From: Melampsora larici-populina 98AG31
Taxonomy: Eukaryota > Basidiomycota > Pucciniomycetes > Pucciniales > Melampsoraceae
DNA length: 64,000 nucleotides
Direction: 5' to 3'
Assembly: GCF_000204055.1 (NCBI RefSeq)
Contig: NW_006768771.1
Span: 1,211,259-1,275,258 of the forward strand
Shown here in pieces: positions 38,186-50,740 of the stretch. Within the stretch, counting starts at the first letter, position 1. Each line of letters opens with the position of its first letter. The translations under genes were made by a program, and so were the position numbers. The notes under the pieces were generated by a model. That model worked only from the letters and a program-made list of their open reading frames with translations. It was not told where the DNA came from and made no database searches.

Positions 38186-38828
38186 GAATGCTAACTTAAC
38201 CCAAGTCCAATCGTGCAAAAGCTCACGGTAACCCGAAGCCGAGGCACGAGGGACTTGCACATTAAACGACATCTCTGGCGTGACCAATAGCCCCAAAAAG
38301 TGAAATTTGGGTCACTTTTGGATGCAACCCATCCTATCTCATTCAACATTACTTTGATGTTGTTTCTGAAACTGGCTGGTATGAGTTCAGCATCTTGTAC
38401 ATAACTTCTATTAGAAAAAAAAAGAGAATCAAAAGTGCCAGCTCACAAGAATTGAGCTGGAAAACGAGTAATAAGTTTGTTTAAGGGAGTCAATTGACCA
38501 TCTCTCGAGCCTTTTTAAGGGTACACATAACAATCTTAGCGGTTGAAATTTCAAATCTCAAAATAAGCAGCCTCAATGAATCAACACGATCATGAGCTCT
38601 GTCGAGATTCTGAAGAGGCCATTTCCTTCATAACTCGACAGAGCTCATCTGACTGTTTTTTTGAAGAAAATGCATTTGTGGGTCGTGGTGTAAAAGTGAA
38701 GTGAAAAAACACCCACCAAAAGGTGGCTATTAGTCACGCAACAATTGTCGTTTAATGTGCAAGCCCCCTGTGCCAGGGGCGGACGAGTCCGAGAAAAATC
38801 ACCTGGCACAGTGGGCTTGTTGTTAAGC
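38186..38828. mobile_element. Small foldback element (MITE-like) with end hairpins
   Basis: CTTGCACATTAAACGAC at 38254-38270 is the exact reverse complement of 38747-38763, and the similarity continues inward through GCGTGACCAATAGCC. Outside this, the right end has a strong hairpin (38760-38777 with 38802-38819, 18 bp with one mismatch) followed by TTAAGCTAG. The left end has a weaker CGTGC/GCACG hairpin preceded by GCTAACTTAAC. The core has another perfect 15-bp inverted repeat (38592-38606 with 38634-38648). About 640 bp, no coding capacity. The outer boundaries are approximate. Confidence 0.6.
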
Positions 38829-39162
38829 TAGGCATGAATGCCAAAAAATGCAAACATCTCCTTGCAGGGCCAAAACTTAAAGCCTGCACAGTGAAGTGCT
38901 GTGTGAACTGTGATGAGGTGATGTAACAGGTGTGTGAAGCGTGTTACATAGATGTGAAGTACCGATGTCCTGGGTTTAAGGATTACATGTGAACTTCCTC
39001 TAGGCTCTAGCACATCTCGTCACCAAAACTACCCACTGAGTCAGACATCCAAATAGAAATAGAAATTATACTGAAACCTTTCAAAGCTTCAACTATCGAT
39101 CAAATCACCTTTATCAACTCAATCATCGGCCGATATCAGTCCTGATCGATTCTTGACCTATC

Positions 39163-40784
39163 ATGGCAGGTTAGCAATTTCACTCGATCGCCCACTTCTA
39201 GTATCACCTTGAAACTGATATCTAAAATGGTTTGACATCTGAATTGTATCCTTTGAAATCCATCAGCACATCGACAAGATAATCCATTTCAAGACCCACC
39301 AACACACGGACTAGATGCCAATCCATTCTCAGATCCAACCGTACAAGGAGCATTAGGATCACATGCAGGATATGAAGAAACGGCTTATCAAGTTGAAACA
39401 CCTTCTGAATTTCATAATGTAGATACCAATTCATTAGGCGATTCAATAGGAACTAGTGGTAGAAGTGATGATACTGCTGCTCGATTGGCTGAGATTAAAA
39501 GGAAAGAAACCGAATTAGAACAAAGAGAAAGATCATTGGGTCAAAGAGAAGAACATGTTAAAAATTACGGAAAGAATAATTGGCCTCCTTTGTAATGATT
39601 TTAACAACTTTTTTATTGGATCGTCTCAACAGTGTGAAGTCATCTTGAATTTTGAAGTGTACAATGATACTGATCAGGATATCTATGGTTTTCTTCTACG
39701 TATAGTTATCCTGTCTTTTTTCACGATATCGATGTTGAAATTCCAACAGAATTAAGACCAGATGTTAGAACGATTTATCGAGGCTGGCTTCTATTAGTTT
39801 TAGTTTTAGCTTGGAATATGATCACATCAATATTTCTTTTGACAAGTGGTGCGAGCGCAGGTGGAGCAGATCTAGGATCTGGAATCTTTTATCTCCCAGG
39901 TTAGTGATAAGAATTTTTTGGAATGGAATTATTGATAATTGACTGATGATTGGATATTGGACTGTTTAGTTATCACTGTACTATCATTTCTTCTTTGGTA
40001 TAGGTGAGTACAGGGGTTTCACTTTGATCTTTATTTTAAAAGCAAGCCTTATCATTCAGATTTACTCATCCAAGTTTGCGTTGAAACCAACAGACCTGTG
40101 TACAATGCATATGCAAAGGAGCATGTGAGTTTTTTTCAACAAAAACAAATTTCAAAGCATTCAAACATAGTCATACGAGTACTGACATGATATTCCTTGA
40201 AGTCAATTTTTTACCTGTTGTACTTCAGTAGGTTACAACAACGCTCATCTCCCTCAGACATTAACTTTACCTCGCCCTACTAATCACTACTTCTTCTTTC
40301 GATGATCTTTATCATAGTTTTTGGAGGTTTCCACGTTGCATTTTGTTTTTACATGCTAATAGGAATTCCAGGCACAGGTTCGGCAGGATTGATCAATATG
40401 ATTGCAGCTTTTGGTAGAGGAAGTATCTTAACAGGTGTTTTCGGAGTGATTGCTACGGTGGGTTGGGCTATTCTAAGTTTGGGAAATGCATGGATGTGGA
40501 GAGCAGTTTGGAAACATTGGCATGATAAAGGTCATACGTTTAGTCAGGCTAAAGAAGAAGTAGCTACTAGTGGTTTGAAAGCTTATTTTGGACGTGGAAA
40601 TAAGTGAGTGAATGGGTTGATTGATGAAGTTGATTTGATGATATTTGGCATTAAATCATTTTCTTTTGTGATCAAAGTCTTTGATAAACAATTTTACAGG
40701 TCATTCTCATTCTCATTCTCATTCTCATCCGATGCTCGATTCTTAGCTCAATTATCTCATACCCACCTCTACCATTCATACTGA
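39163..40784 (+). CDS. Secretory carrier-associated membrane protein (SCAMP)
   Basis: Four-helix membrane protein of the post-Golgi recycling and exocytic/endocytic route. Exon 1 encodes only MA plus one base (39163-39169); others are 39267-39591, 39706-39899, 39970-40003, 40094-40124, 40203-40227 and 40318 onward. Seen: two NPF motifs (DNPFQDPP, ANPFSDPT) that bind EH-domain proteins, a coiled coil LAEIKRKETELEQRERSLGQREEHV, the amphipathic NWPPFYPVFFHDIDVEIP, and four hydrophobic helices with the conserved GIPGTGSAGLIN. Three exons are 25-34 nt. The frame after AYFGRGNK either stops at 40607 or splices at a good GTGAGT donor into a last exon ending 40784 that encodes four SF repeats; I favour the second but am unsure. 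Confidence 0.9.
40702..40729. repeat. Hexanucleotide microsatellite (TCATTC)n
   Basis: About 4.5 copies of TCATTC directly after a splice acceptor. In the SCAMP model with the extra last exon it encodes Ser-Phe repeats; otherwise it is 3' untranslated. Confidence 0.7.
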
Positions 40785-41492
40785 AGAATTGAAGCAGAAA
40801 TGAGAAATAGAAGGAATAAAGCAAATGATATTTCTAATGTTGAAAAACTTCTTTTTGATTTTCAATTTGTTTGTTTCTTAGAATGATTTTCTGTTTCTGT
40901 TTCTTTGTCTTTTTTTTCTTTATTTGATACATAGTTGAAATAGGATAGGCATGATAGTCAGATACATAAGATGTCTTTTCTTACTTTCCTTTACCTTTTT
41001 GTTTTGGACGGGTGAATGTTGAAAACATGTCTTTACCTTGAAAAAGGGCTTGTTTGTTTGTGTTTGTGTGTTTGTGTGTTCTTTATAAGAAATCAAAGTG
41101 ATGTAACATCTTTTTCTTTTGATCATGTTTGATATTTAGTAGCTTGAAGCTCAATTAAGGTTCAGAGTTTCTTTTTGATTATACGTGCAGTTATCAGAAA
41201 TTCAGAATAACAAGAAAGCTCAAGCCTATATGGAAGAGCAAACTATGTACATACTTTCATGATCATTCTCCCGTGAAAGACAGACTGATGATATGTAAAG
41301 GAATATGAGCTGAGGTGTGCTGTCAGCTGAGTGTGAATTACATAGTGACATTGAAGTTTGATTATGCAGTTTGAGTTCAATATACAGTTTGACTTTGAAA
41401 ACTGACTTTTAAAAGGTTTTCCTCTTTACCCTGTTGACTTCAAACCCACTCCACCCTATCGAAAGACTACTACAAATTATCATCATTTCAAA
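40785..41492. other. SCAMP 3' flank and CAND1 promoter
   Basis: AT-rich, with T-rich and GTTTGTGT-rich tracts near 41040-41085. No coding support. Confidence 0.5.
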
Positions 41493-44400
41493 ATGGCTAC
41501 CAATGCATATGCCGTCAAACAATTATTAACCAAGGTTAGTATCTCAATCTATCCTATCTCTTAACATATCAAACTGATTTCCATCTTTTGTTTGATAATA
41601 ATGATCAGATGCGTAATCCAGATGCAGATTTCAGGTTTATGGCATTAACAGATTTAGTCAGAGAGATTACCTCTAGGGCTACTTTTCCTTCATCTGATAG
41701 AGGTTTTGGTTTAGATGAATCAACTGAAAAAGAAACTGTTGATATTGTACTTGAGTTAATCAATGATAAAAATACTGAAGTTAAAAATCAAGCTGTTAAA
41801 ACGTTAGTTCGATCTTACCTGTTTTTTTCGATCGCGTCTATAAATCATACGCGCTCATTCTTTTTTTGGTTTCATCTTCATTAGTTTAGGTGTTCTAGTT
41901 AGAAATGTAGGTGATCCAAGGATGATCAGTATTGTGGATAAATTGGCGATCTATGGTAAAAGCGATGATGAACAACTTCGAGATCTGTCTGGTCTAGGTA
42001 TCTTTCATCAACACTTCTTATTCGAATTTTATTCAACGGTCGCTGACATCTGTGGATTCTTTTCATTCAGCACTCAAAACAGTGGTGTCTGAAATCCCCT
42101 CCGGCTCAAAGTTGGCACCGACATTATGTACAAGATTGATTCCTAGGCTGATGGCTCAATTACAAGATGCCAACTCTACTCCCGATATCCTTTCTGCCAA
42201 TCTGGATATTCTTTCCGATCTTTTGGTTCGATTTGATACTTATTATCGCGCCTATCCTGCAGTACAACTCCAATGTATCAAAGTTCTTGAACCTCTGATC
42301 GCCAACCCACGGCCGGCTGTCACTAAGCGAAGTGTCATAGCTCTTGGATCATTAGCTGGCTGTTGTACGGATGTCAACTTTGAAACATTGATTACCAAAG
42401 TGGTCATGCCTCGACTCAAACAAGAAGAGGATGTAGCAAAGCTCAAGATCGCGACTCTCTTGGTAGGAGTCTTGGCGAAAACCTCAGCTGCTAGATTGTC
42501 CCAGACAATTTCTAACGTAGTACCACTGATTATCAGTGCTCAAAATAAAAAAGACGACGAGTTAACCGAAACTTGCTTGCAAACATTGGAATCACTTCTT
42601 CTCAGATTACCAAGTCAGATGACAGGCTTCATTCCTGCGGTGATCGATCTAGCAGCTCAAGCCATCAAGCACGATCCAGTGAGTCCGATTCTCAAGTGGA
42701 TGACTTCAACCGCAACTACTTAAATATGTCCGTTTTGAACCATCAGAATTACGCAGCGGAGGACACTGATGACATGGACGTGGACGATGAAGGTGTAGAT
42801 GGCGAAGAAGAAGATGACGATGACGAGTTTGGAGACGAGTTTGTTGCCATTCATCTCAATCCATTGATTTCCCACATAACAACGCGTCTGATGATGATTC
42901 ATACGTCTATAGGTATTCTGATGACGATGATGTATCTTGGAAAGTTCGGAGAGCTGCTACCAAGCTCTTTTCGACTTTGATCGTCACTCGATTTGAATTA
43001 TTACAAGAATTTTACAAGTCGATCTCGCCGGTTCTTATCTCTCGGTTCAATGAACGTGAAGAGAGTGTCAAATTAGAAGTTTGGGCTACTTATACTCAAT
43101 TATTGAAACAAACTAAATTACACATTGGTTCTGAGCATGATGCCACACCTGCTGAACGAGGCCTTAAACGAAAACGAGCCAACCCTTCGGAAGGAGAAAC
43201 TGCTAATGGACCTCTTTCTGCATTACGTTCTCAAGCTCCCGCTATCACAAAATCTATCGTCAAGTGTTTAAGTTGTAAATCAATCCCAGTACGTCAAGCC
43301 GGATTCGTACTCTTGTCGGAACTGATTCATGTACTCGGTGGTGGTCTTGAGACTCAAGTTTTACCTTTGATGTCAAGAGTCGAAGCCTCCTTGAAGACCA
43401 CTGATGGGGGAATTTCAGGCATGGGTACTAATCTCAAGATCGAGGTTTACACTTTCTTATCACTTTTTTTCACAACTCATCATCCTCGATCATTCATGCC
43501 CGAGCTGCCCCGACTTGTAAATCACTTGATTATCGGCATCAATGATAAGTATCACCGTATCGCTAGTGAAGCCTTTATTGCCGCCGCCTCTCTGGTCAAA
43601 ATTCTCAAGCCTTTGGCTCCAACTTCTCCTCTTTCTTTCAATTCTTCGGCGGCACTAAAAGAAATTTACGAGGCTACTCTTCAAAGATTAACTTCATCTA
43701 GCGCTGATCAAGACGTAAAAGAACGAGCGGCCGTCTGTTTAGAAACCTTGATTTCACATGCTGCCGATCAATTTGAGACCGATTTCCAAAAATCTTTACC
43801 AATCTTGACTCAACGTCTCGAAAATGAGATCACCCGAACTAGTGCTTTAAAAGTAGTGACGAATATTGCTAGATCTTCTGTGCCTAAAGGAGAAGCATTC
43901 GATCAATGGATTCAAGATATTCTACCTCTTACAGCTGCCTTTTTGAGGAAGAACAATCGAGCTTTGAAGATCTCATGTTTTGAATGTTTGAATGCACTCC
44001 TTCAACGTATTCCTGGCAAACTACGTTTGGATACGATTCATTCATTAGTGTCTGATTTACATCCACTCATCAATAGTTCTGATCCCCATTTATTACCTCT
44101 TGCCTTCAAGACTTTGGGATTGATTTTCCCTTTGGCATCTGATTTGACATCTACTGATAGAGATGCTATCATGGCACCTGTTTACCTTATCATGAAGTCA
44201 TCAGCCATTTCACAAACATCTGCTTTAGAAGGACTCATTACACTCTTTACATCAATTATTCAATCAGGATTAGATAATGCATCTAACTTACTTGATGCGT
44301 TGATCAGCACAGTCGATACTTCAATCCCACTATCTCAAGCTAAAAGTAGTGCGAATCTTAATCCTAATAATGGTGGTAGAAGTAATGCTAGTCATGCCAC

Positions 44401-46318
44401 TGGACTTCAATCTTATCAAACTGTTTCACGTTGTATCGGTGCAGTGATTCGTACGGATCCTTCGGTTGGAATCTCTACTGTTACTAAATTCTCAAATTCT
44501 TTACGAAACGATCCGAATGATGAGAAGGTCTTGAGTTATTTTAGTTTACTTTGTCTAGGTGAATTAGGTAGAGTTGTGTAAGTTTTTTCGTTCTTTTGAT
44601 GATTGTATACAATTTCAGGTGTTGTTCATAGAAAAACTGAAGTATCAATTTCTCACTTTGGCAGTGATTTATCTACACAACCTGATGTGTTTGAAAGTGC
44701 GATTGCTCGATTTAGTTCTTCTTCAGAAGATATTAGGAATGCAGCTGCTTTTGCGATTGGTAAGATCATGTTCTTACTGGCATGTTTCTTTCTCTATAGT
44801 AGCTGATCTCACTTGGATCATACACATGTCTCTATAAATAGGTAATATCGCGGCCGGCAGTTCCAATAACTTTTTACCTGAGATTTTCAAATTGATGCAA
44901 GGAGATAAGAAACAAAGATATATTGTTTTACAAGCCCTCAAAGAGGTAAGTCTATATGATCCCTTTTCCGACATGAATTGAACTAAGATTGTGGTTTGTT
45001 TGGGGTTTAGTTTATTACTCATGTTCCTAGTCATAGTTTGGCTCATCATGCAGATACTTTATGGGATCCTTTGTTTGATGATATTGATGTAGGGGTTGAG
45101 ATGTGTAGGAATGTTGCGGCTGAATGTTTAGGAAAATTGACACTTTCTGATCCATTGAAGTATTTACCTCGTTTGCAAGTAAGTATTTGTAATCCTTCTA
45201 GACTTTCATTTACCACAAACGAAAATCCATGACAGATTTGATTTTCCTGATGAATGTTGTTTTGCTTTAGGAACGACTTAAATCAAGTTCATCTCACATC
45301 CGAATGACATGTGTAACTTCAATTCGATTCACATTAACAGATGACACAGCAGGATTTGATGAACACTTAGGACCCTTCTTAACCGATTTCTTAATCCATA
45401 TAAGAGATACTGATTTATCGGTTAGAGCATTAGCTTTATCAGTTTTAGATTCAGCTACACATAATAAACCAGAATTGATTAAAGATATCTTGGGAGAATT
45501 GTTACCGTTGCTTTATGCTGAAACTGTGGTGGATCAAAGTTTGGTTCGGTTTGTGGAAATGGGTCCGTTTAAACATCGGGTTGATGATGGACTTGAAACT
45601 CGAAAGGTGAGTGTTTCTTTTCAATCAACTTCGATTTGAAGAGCATGTTGAAAAATTAAAGAGATTGATTCCTTGTATTCCTTTTGTTTAGTTGGCTTAC
45701 TCTACTATGTTAACTTTGTTGGATATGTGTTTAAGTAAAATTGATATTAATGAGTTTACTGATCGAGTTTTGAATGGGATTTCAGATGAAGATGAAATTA
45801 AAGTACTTTGTTATTTGATGTTGATTAGACTTTCACATATTGCACCAGCTACAGTTGCTCCAAGTAAGTGATCCCAAGATTGACAACTGTTTTTTGGTTA
45901 GGAAGTGTGGACTGATTGAATTTTTTTGTGGGATTTTTTAAAGGACTTGATCAATCTACTGAAGCATTTTCAGCTATTATCAACTTAAAACTAAAAGATA
46001 ATGCAGTTAAACAAGATCTTGAACGAACAGCAGAATTACAAAGATCAGCATTACGAGCGATGGTAGCCTTGTTACCACTTTCTTCTCCTGGTCAGTTTTT
46101 CTGATTTCTCACTGTTTTTAAACCATCAAGGAGTTACATGACTTACTTTTGTTTGTTGGTTTTGTTTAGCTGTTTCACCTAAGTTTTGTCAATTGATTAG
46201 AGATACTAATCATCACGCTACTTTGGGAATGGAGTTCAAAGATTTGATTAATAAACGAAATTTATCTTCTTTAGGTTATGTTACTAACAATCATGGCGGT
46301 GGGAATAGTATGAACTGA
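41493..46318 (+). CDS. CAND1: Cullin-associated NEDD8-dissociated protein 1 (CAND1)
   Basis: HEAT-repeat exchange factor that binds unneddylated cullins and swaps substrate receptors of SCF-type ubiquitin ligases. Thirteen exons: 41493-41534, 41609-41802, 41885-41997, 42071-42678, 42747-42838, 42913-44577, 44665-44759, 44842-44945, 45011-45178, 45271-45606, 45692-45863, 45944-46090 and 46170-46318, in phase, 1,294 residues (family about 1,230). Seen: DADFRFMALTDL at the N-terminus, EVKNQAVKTLGVLVR, an acidic linker (DDMDVDDEGVDGEEEDDDDE) before YSDDDDVSWKVRRAATK, LRDLSGLALKTVVSEIP, and DLSTQP followed by RNAAAFAIGNIAAG. The intron after LGELGRVV ends at TTGGCAG (44664), because that restores the family DLS; the nearer TTTCAG acceptor does not keep frame. 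Apart from length it looks normal. Confidence 0.94.
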
Positions 46319-48442
46319 TTGAGATTTATCAAAAAATATAGATGGATTGTGAAGATCTCTTTTGATGATAGTAGTAGTAGTAGTAGTGGTGCTGGGATAT
46401 GGATTTAGTTCAAATGATAGAAGGAGGGAGAAGAAGGATTGTGTTTAGGAAGAGAAAGTATAGATTCATTTTTCATAAACAAGTCGGAAAAAAATGAAGA
46501 GAAGATTTTGTAGAGATTTTTATCGTTATAGGTTTTCTGAATTGAATTTATTTTATTTTTGAATTACATAGATGGAAAAAAAAGTATAAGAAATAGTTTT
46601 ATGGGTTTTGATGATTATGATTAAGTGTTTTATAAAGTCTTGTTAGATATCTTTTTGTAATTTGCAAGGTTTTTTTATGATGATGATGATTTTCAATGTG
46701 TTGGAGAGTGGAATTGATTTTCTCAATTATGAGAACAGTGAAGAGAAAGATGATTATGTTTCAAGCTACTTTTTTTCTGTTACTAGATCATGGTAATCTT
46801 TGAAGGTCATTTCCAACTTTACAAAGTATGGAAAATGCAAAGGTGAAGATCGGACCTGTGGGTCGTGTTCTTCATTACTTTATTGATTCATATCTTCCAA
46901 GCAAAATTTGTAAAAGAGAGACCAAGGGTGGTTTTGGTTGAGTTAAACTTCTCAGGGAGTGGTTTGATATAGGAAGCTTGAAGATTGCTTGCTACTGATG
47001 GCATGAAGAAGTTTGGGTATCAAGTGAAAGAGATCTATGGTGAACTTCAGGCTCCCTGTGGTTTATCATCTATCATCACTACTGGGAGTTGGTAAATGTT
47101 GATAAGTGACCCAAGGATCAAGGGAAATCAGTTTGAAATAGTTTCAAATGACATTCTTTGTCCACCAGTGTCTTTCTCTCAAAGCATCTTCTCATCTCTT
47201 ATATGTGCATCAAGCAAATTGACTGAGGTCCCAATAAATGAACATATAGTTTCAATTTGAATTTCTTGATTTATATATCTTCTTCAAAATATCTTCATTG
47301 GTTTCAAGATTGATCTCAGTGGGAGGTTCTAGATACTTGATATACTTAACTTTATTCTCAGCATGATGTATTGGCACTAGTTGGACTCCCAAAGACTGAG
47401 TGCTTGATAGGTTACTGGTCTCATATCATTGTCTGATCTGATCAGGAGATTCAAATAATGCAAGACATCAGGCAAACCTTCCCACACATACAATAGCAAC
47501 TTGAATGCAAAGCCCTTATAAGTGATACAATTTCATGTACTCCAGGACCTGCAAATTCTGATTTCAGGATCATGTAAAGATTATGTGAAATGCATCCAAA
47601 AAATATATGAAGAAAACTCAGGTAAGTATTAAGAGCACATTCACTTAAGCAAATTTAAGTCAGAATTTGCATTCTGCAAAATTTAAAGTGCTGGTTTGGT
47701 GGAGTATGGTTCATTTTTGCATTTTAAGATTTACTGGATGCAATTGCTGTCCAGAAATTGCTTACAGCCATTGTAAGATCTATTGGCAGAATTTGAGAGC
47801 TTTGTGTTGTTGCTAGATTTAATGTAGCGGTCAAAAACTCAAAAAAGCCCTTTTGACATTGATAACTCTACTGCCCATTGGTCCAATCTACACCAGGACA
47901 ATAAAGTTCAGTTTGAAAGTGGTATAGTTTTGAGTTTTTGACTTCAAAACTCAAATCTGGCGACAACAATTTTTTTCAAAAATCTGCCAGTAGATCTTAC
48001 AATGGCTGTAATTGAAGATGGCCTAGGTCAATTAGGATTATAAGGATCTCAGTACATGCTGAAATAACCTGACATTTCTGTAGGATATAATTAATTTCAG
48101 ACAGTGAATGATCAAATGATTTTTGGTAAAAAAACAATCTGACTTTCAAACTAGGTTTTATGACATAAGTAGGTTTGAGACCTGTTTGAAACCCTTGTAT
48201 TTTACTTTTTTTAGTATTTTATCACATGTTTCCAATGATTTTTCAACAGTTGAATTTTTTAATGCTAATTCTGAATGTACATATCCCAAACTACCATTCA
48301 AGTATAAAGTCAGGATGGCAAACCTCTTGATCACTGGTAATTTCCATCCAGTAAACTTTGATTCTTGGCTTATCAGGAATATCACTACCTAAGACAAAAC
48401 TATTTTCAAGATCTACTTTCTAGCATCCCACATCATAGCATC
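46319..48442. other. Intergenic, microsatellite and one MITE
   Basis: Begins with the CAND1 3' flank, including an AGT trinucleotide run near 46370-46388. No coding frame is supported. A MITE lies at 47765-48008. Between 47020 and 47760 nothing was recognised. Confidence 0.55.
47765..48008. mobile_element. MITE of Tc1-mariner/pogo type (TA duplication)
   Basis: A 244-bp non-coding element. The ends CAGCCATTGTAAGATCTA and its reverse complement TAGATCTTACAATGGCTG are flanked by TA on each side (47763-47764, 48009-48010). The inverted similarity continues inward through TGGCAGA, a TTGTTG block and CAAAAACTCAAAA with a few mismatches, so nearly the whole element can fold back. The CAG start and TA target resemble the pogo element at 17.3-29.9 kb, but the following bases differ. 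Confidence 0.85.
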
Positions 48443-49129
48443 ATGGCCATTCCATTTCCCTTCATACTAGCTTATATTGCATTTCTGGCTTCAGTGGCAA
48501 GACTTGCTATTTACCTACACTGGCGCCGCTTGGCACGAAAATCAAGACCAGAACCTTTGTTCAAAGAGCCACAAACAGCAAGAGATATTTATATTAGTTT
48601 ATTAAATGTAGAACCACCACCACCTCAAGCTATCTTGGTCTCTGCTCTTATGGCTCGTGGAATGGAAACATTAAAGAGGCATACACAACTTCAACAGAAA
48701 AAATATGTACTTTCAAAGTTATGGTCAGAAGGTTTGATTGGGACTGAAGTATGGGATAGTTTATTGATTGGACAAAAAGAAATTGAATTAGAAATCAAAG
48801 AACTTGAAGATGAAGCTAAGAATTTAGAGATTGATTTCAAATCAATGCCAAAGATCTTATTAGAGTGTTGTAACAGTTTTCAACATCAATCTGTTTATTG
48901 GAATATATCAAAGAAGATTGATGATTTTAAGAATGAAAACTTGGAGATTGATCAGCCAACCAATATGTTCAAGTCGAATGATAGACTTTCTCTTTTGGAT
49001 TCAAAACCTGCTATTCCAGCTCCTAAAATCTTTAAAAAAACAGATAAAAATGGAGGTGATGATGAGACCAACAAATCTGGTATGGATGTCAAGCAGATGG
49101 AAAAGGATGATGATCTCAATTTAGATTGA
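48443..49129 (+). CDS. SEC66: Translocation protein SEC66 (Sec62/63 complex subunit)
   Basis: ER membrane subunit of the fungal post-translational translocon (Sec62-Sec63-Sec66-Sec72). A single exon of 228 codons. Seen: a hydrophobic membrane anchor at residues 4-27 (FPFILAYIAFLASVARLAIYL), then the Sec66 core ARDIYISLLNVEPPPPQAILVSALMARGMETLKR (starts near 48582), KKYVLSKLWSEGLIGTEVWD, and a Glu/Lys-rich coiled coil EIELEIKELEDEAKNLEIDF. The tail is acidic and low in complexity. The ATG at 48443 directly precedes the anchor; an upstream TTG in a longer frame is not needed. Having no intron is unusual beside its neighbours. Confidence 0.85.
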   Translation: MAIPFPFILAYIAFLASVARLAIYLHWRRLARKSRPEPLFKEPQTARDIYISLLNVEPPPPQAILVSALMARGMETLKRHTQLQQKKYVLSKLWSEGLIGTEVWDSLLIGQKEIELEIKELEDEAKNLEIDFKSMPKILLECCNSFQHQSVYWNISKKIDDFKNENLEIDQPTNMFKSNDRLSLLDSKPAIPAPKIFKKTDKNGGDDETNKSGMDVKQMEKDDDLNLD

Positions 49130-50329
49130 AAGTGATTTTTGTTACAGTTCTCAATTTTCTGTTTTCTAGGTGATCTCAAGTTATGCAAAAACCATCATCA
49201 GAGGCTGTCTACACCGGAATATACATCTTTGTTACAAACATTGGCTGATGATTGCAAATCAAGTTGTGCTTGGAGCTTTCATTTGCATTTATGGGATTGA
49301 ATATACTCTACTGAACACTTGATGGCCTTGGCTTGTGTTGTCCATTGTATTGGAATAACTTGTTTTGATTGTTTTTTGACCTTTCACTTCTTTCATTTTG
49401 ATTGTTTCAATTTTTTTCCAATTTGTTTTCTCTTTGTGTTGAACCTCTAGAGACATCTTTCTAAGACATGTTTTCTTGTTCTGAAACAATTGAATTTACT
49501 GAGAGGGTAAGTCCATTATTTGTGGCTCATTAATCATGCCACTTCTCAGAATTGAGTAATCAGCATTTTGTGACATAAGACATTTTCCTCTGCTTGTTCT
49601 GCAGGCCAGAAATTGTTTGATTGGCTTGAATTGCAATTTTGCAAGATTGACTTCTGCAAACAGAAGGTGATTGTCAATTCTGTGGTAATCCATCTCCAAA
49701 ATGGGCATCAGGAAGTTCTTCGTGATGTTGAGGACTATCTGGAGATACAGGACTGAAGTGGTGATGAGACAGGTTTATGATTGTTTGTGATGGTAGAGCA
49801 GTTTCTTACACTCCTGAAATTTGATCGATGCAATTCCTAGAGGTATGACAGGTTGCTGTCAACACTAACACATCTAAACCTTCCCTACAACACACACCAT
49901 GTCTGTTTTGAGGTAGCACATTGACGTGCTCACACCAATCAATTTCTGTAGAGGGTGGATAAAACCTACAAATGAAACAGGTCTAAGAGCTAAGCATACA
50001 ATTGCCTTTGTCAAGAGGTTCAGACAGCAAGAGTGTTAAATGGGCTCCTTTGTTCATAGTTCCATTGACAAACGGTACATTTTTGATTGTGTATTACCAT
50101 TAACAAAGGATTTACATTTTCTAGAGACAAATTGAATAAAGATCCGTTCAAATTTATTAAACAACTCTCCGTGTGAGCACATCGACATGCATGGGGGACG
50201 GACATGGTGACAGTTTGATGAGTTTGTCACTATCTAAACTGTGTGGATTTGTATACCAATATGTGCTATTTTGAGATCAGGCATGATTGTGAATTTGTAG
50301 GTCACATGTATCAGCATCCAGCACAGGAA
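49130..50329. other. Intergenic, possible family debris
   Basis: No complete frame. Short minus-strand frames (49496-49708 and neighbours) could be further debris of the large family, but I could not align them. Confidence 0.4.
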
Positions 50330-50740
50330 AGAGCAGGTGGGTCTTGTCATGCAGTGCAGAGTCAACCCACACATTTGCCTCTGTCAAGGTGTCTGTGTCA
50401 GTTAGTGGTGTAGCTGAACTGTAATTAGATGAGATGGTGGTTTTGCCCAAGGGAAGAGCAGTCCCATATCCCCCTGAGCTTTAGTTAATTCCTAAATTGT
50501 CATCCCTTTTGGAAGTATGCCAAGTCTTGGTCAAAACTGACAGATCTCATTGTTCTTCAAAGTGGGGGTTTATGACTGTATTGCTAACTGGCCAATGGGT
50601 ATATAGAGCATCAGTATCTTGAGACCAGTCAACCTCATGTGATTGGAGCTGGTCTGGGTTTGTGTGTAGTGCAAGAAAATTTGGTAGTGTGTTTTGATGA
50701 AATATAAAGTTGCAGTCTGAATTTCCCTCTGAAAAGTTGT
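50330..50740 (-). pseudogene. Relic of the N-terminal region of the large protein family
   Basis: Read on the minus strand, the sequence gives NPDQLQSHEVDWSQDTDALY, then THWPVSNTVINPHFEEQ, a stop, and DLSVLTKTWHTS. This follows the N-terminal part of the 56.9-59.9 kb gene (SPDHLPLYDDDWDKEITYWD, SANSQLISPHFEEQLDIPVA). It is broken by stops and has no recognisable continuation. The element at 51172-55134 lies just beside it. Confidence 0.7.

Noticed and set aside
38760..38819. Hammerhead-type self-cleaving ribozyme (the GGACGAGTCCGAGAAA segment looked promising)
   Set aside because: The conserved U of the CUGANGA core is G here, and no stem II partner precedes GAAA; only the hairpin stands.
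41588..41884. Frame ending FFFWFHLH as the true C-terminus of an exon
   Set aside because: It reads through the CAND1 intron that starts at 41803; splicing restores TLGVLVRN.
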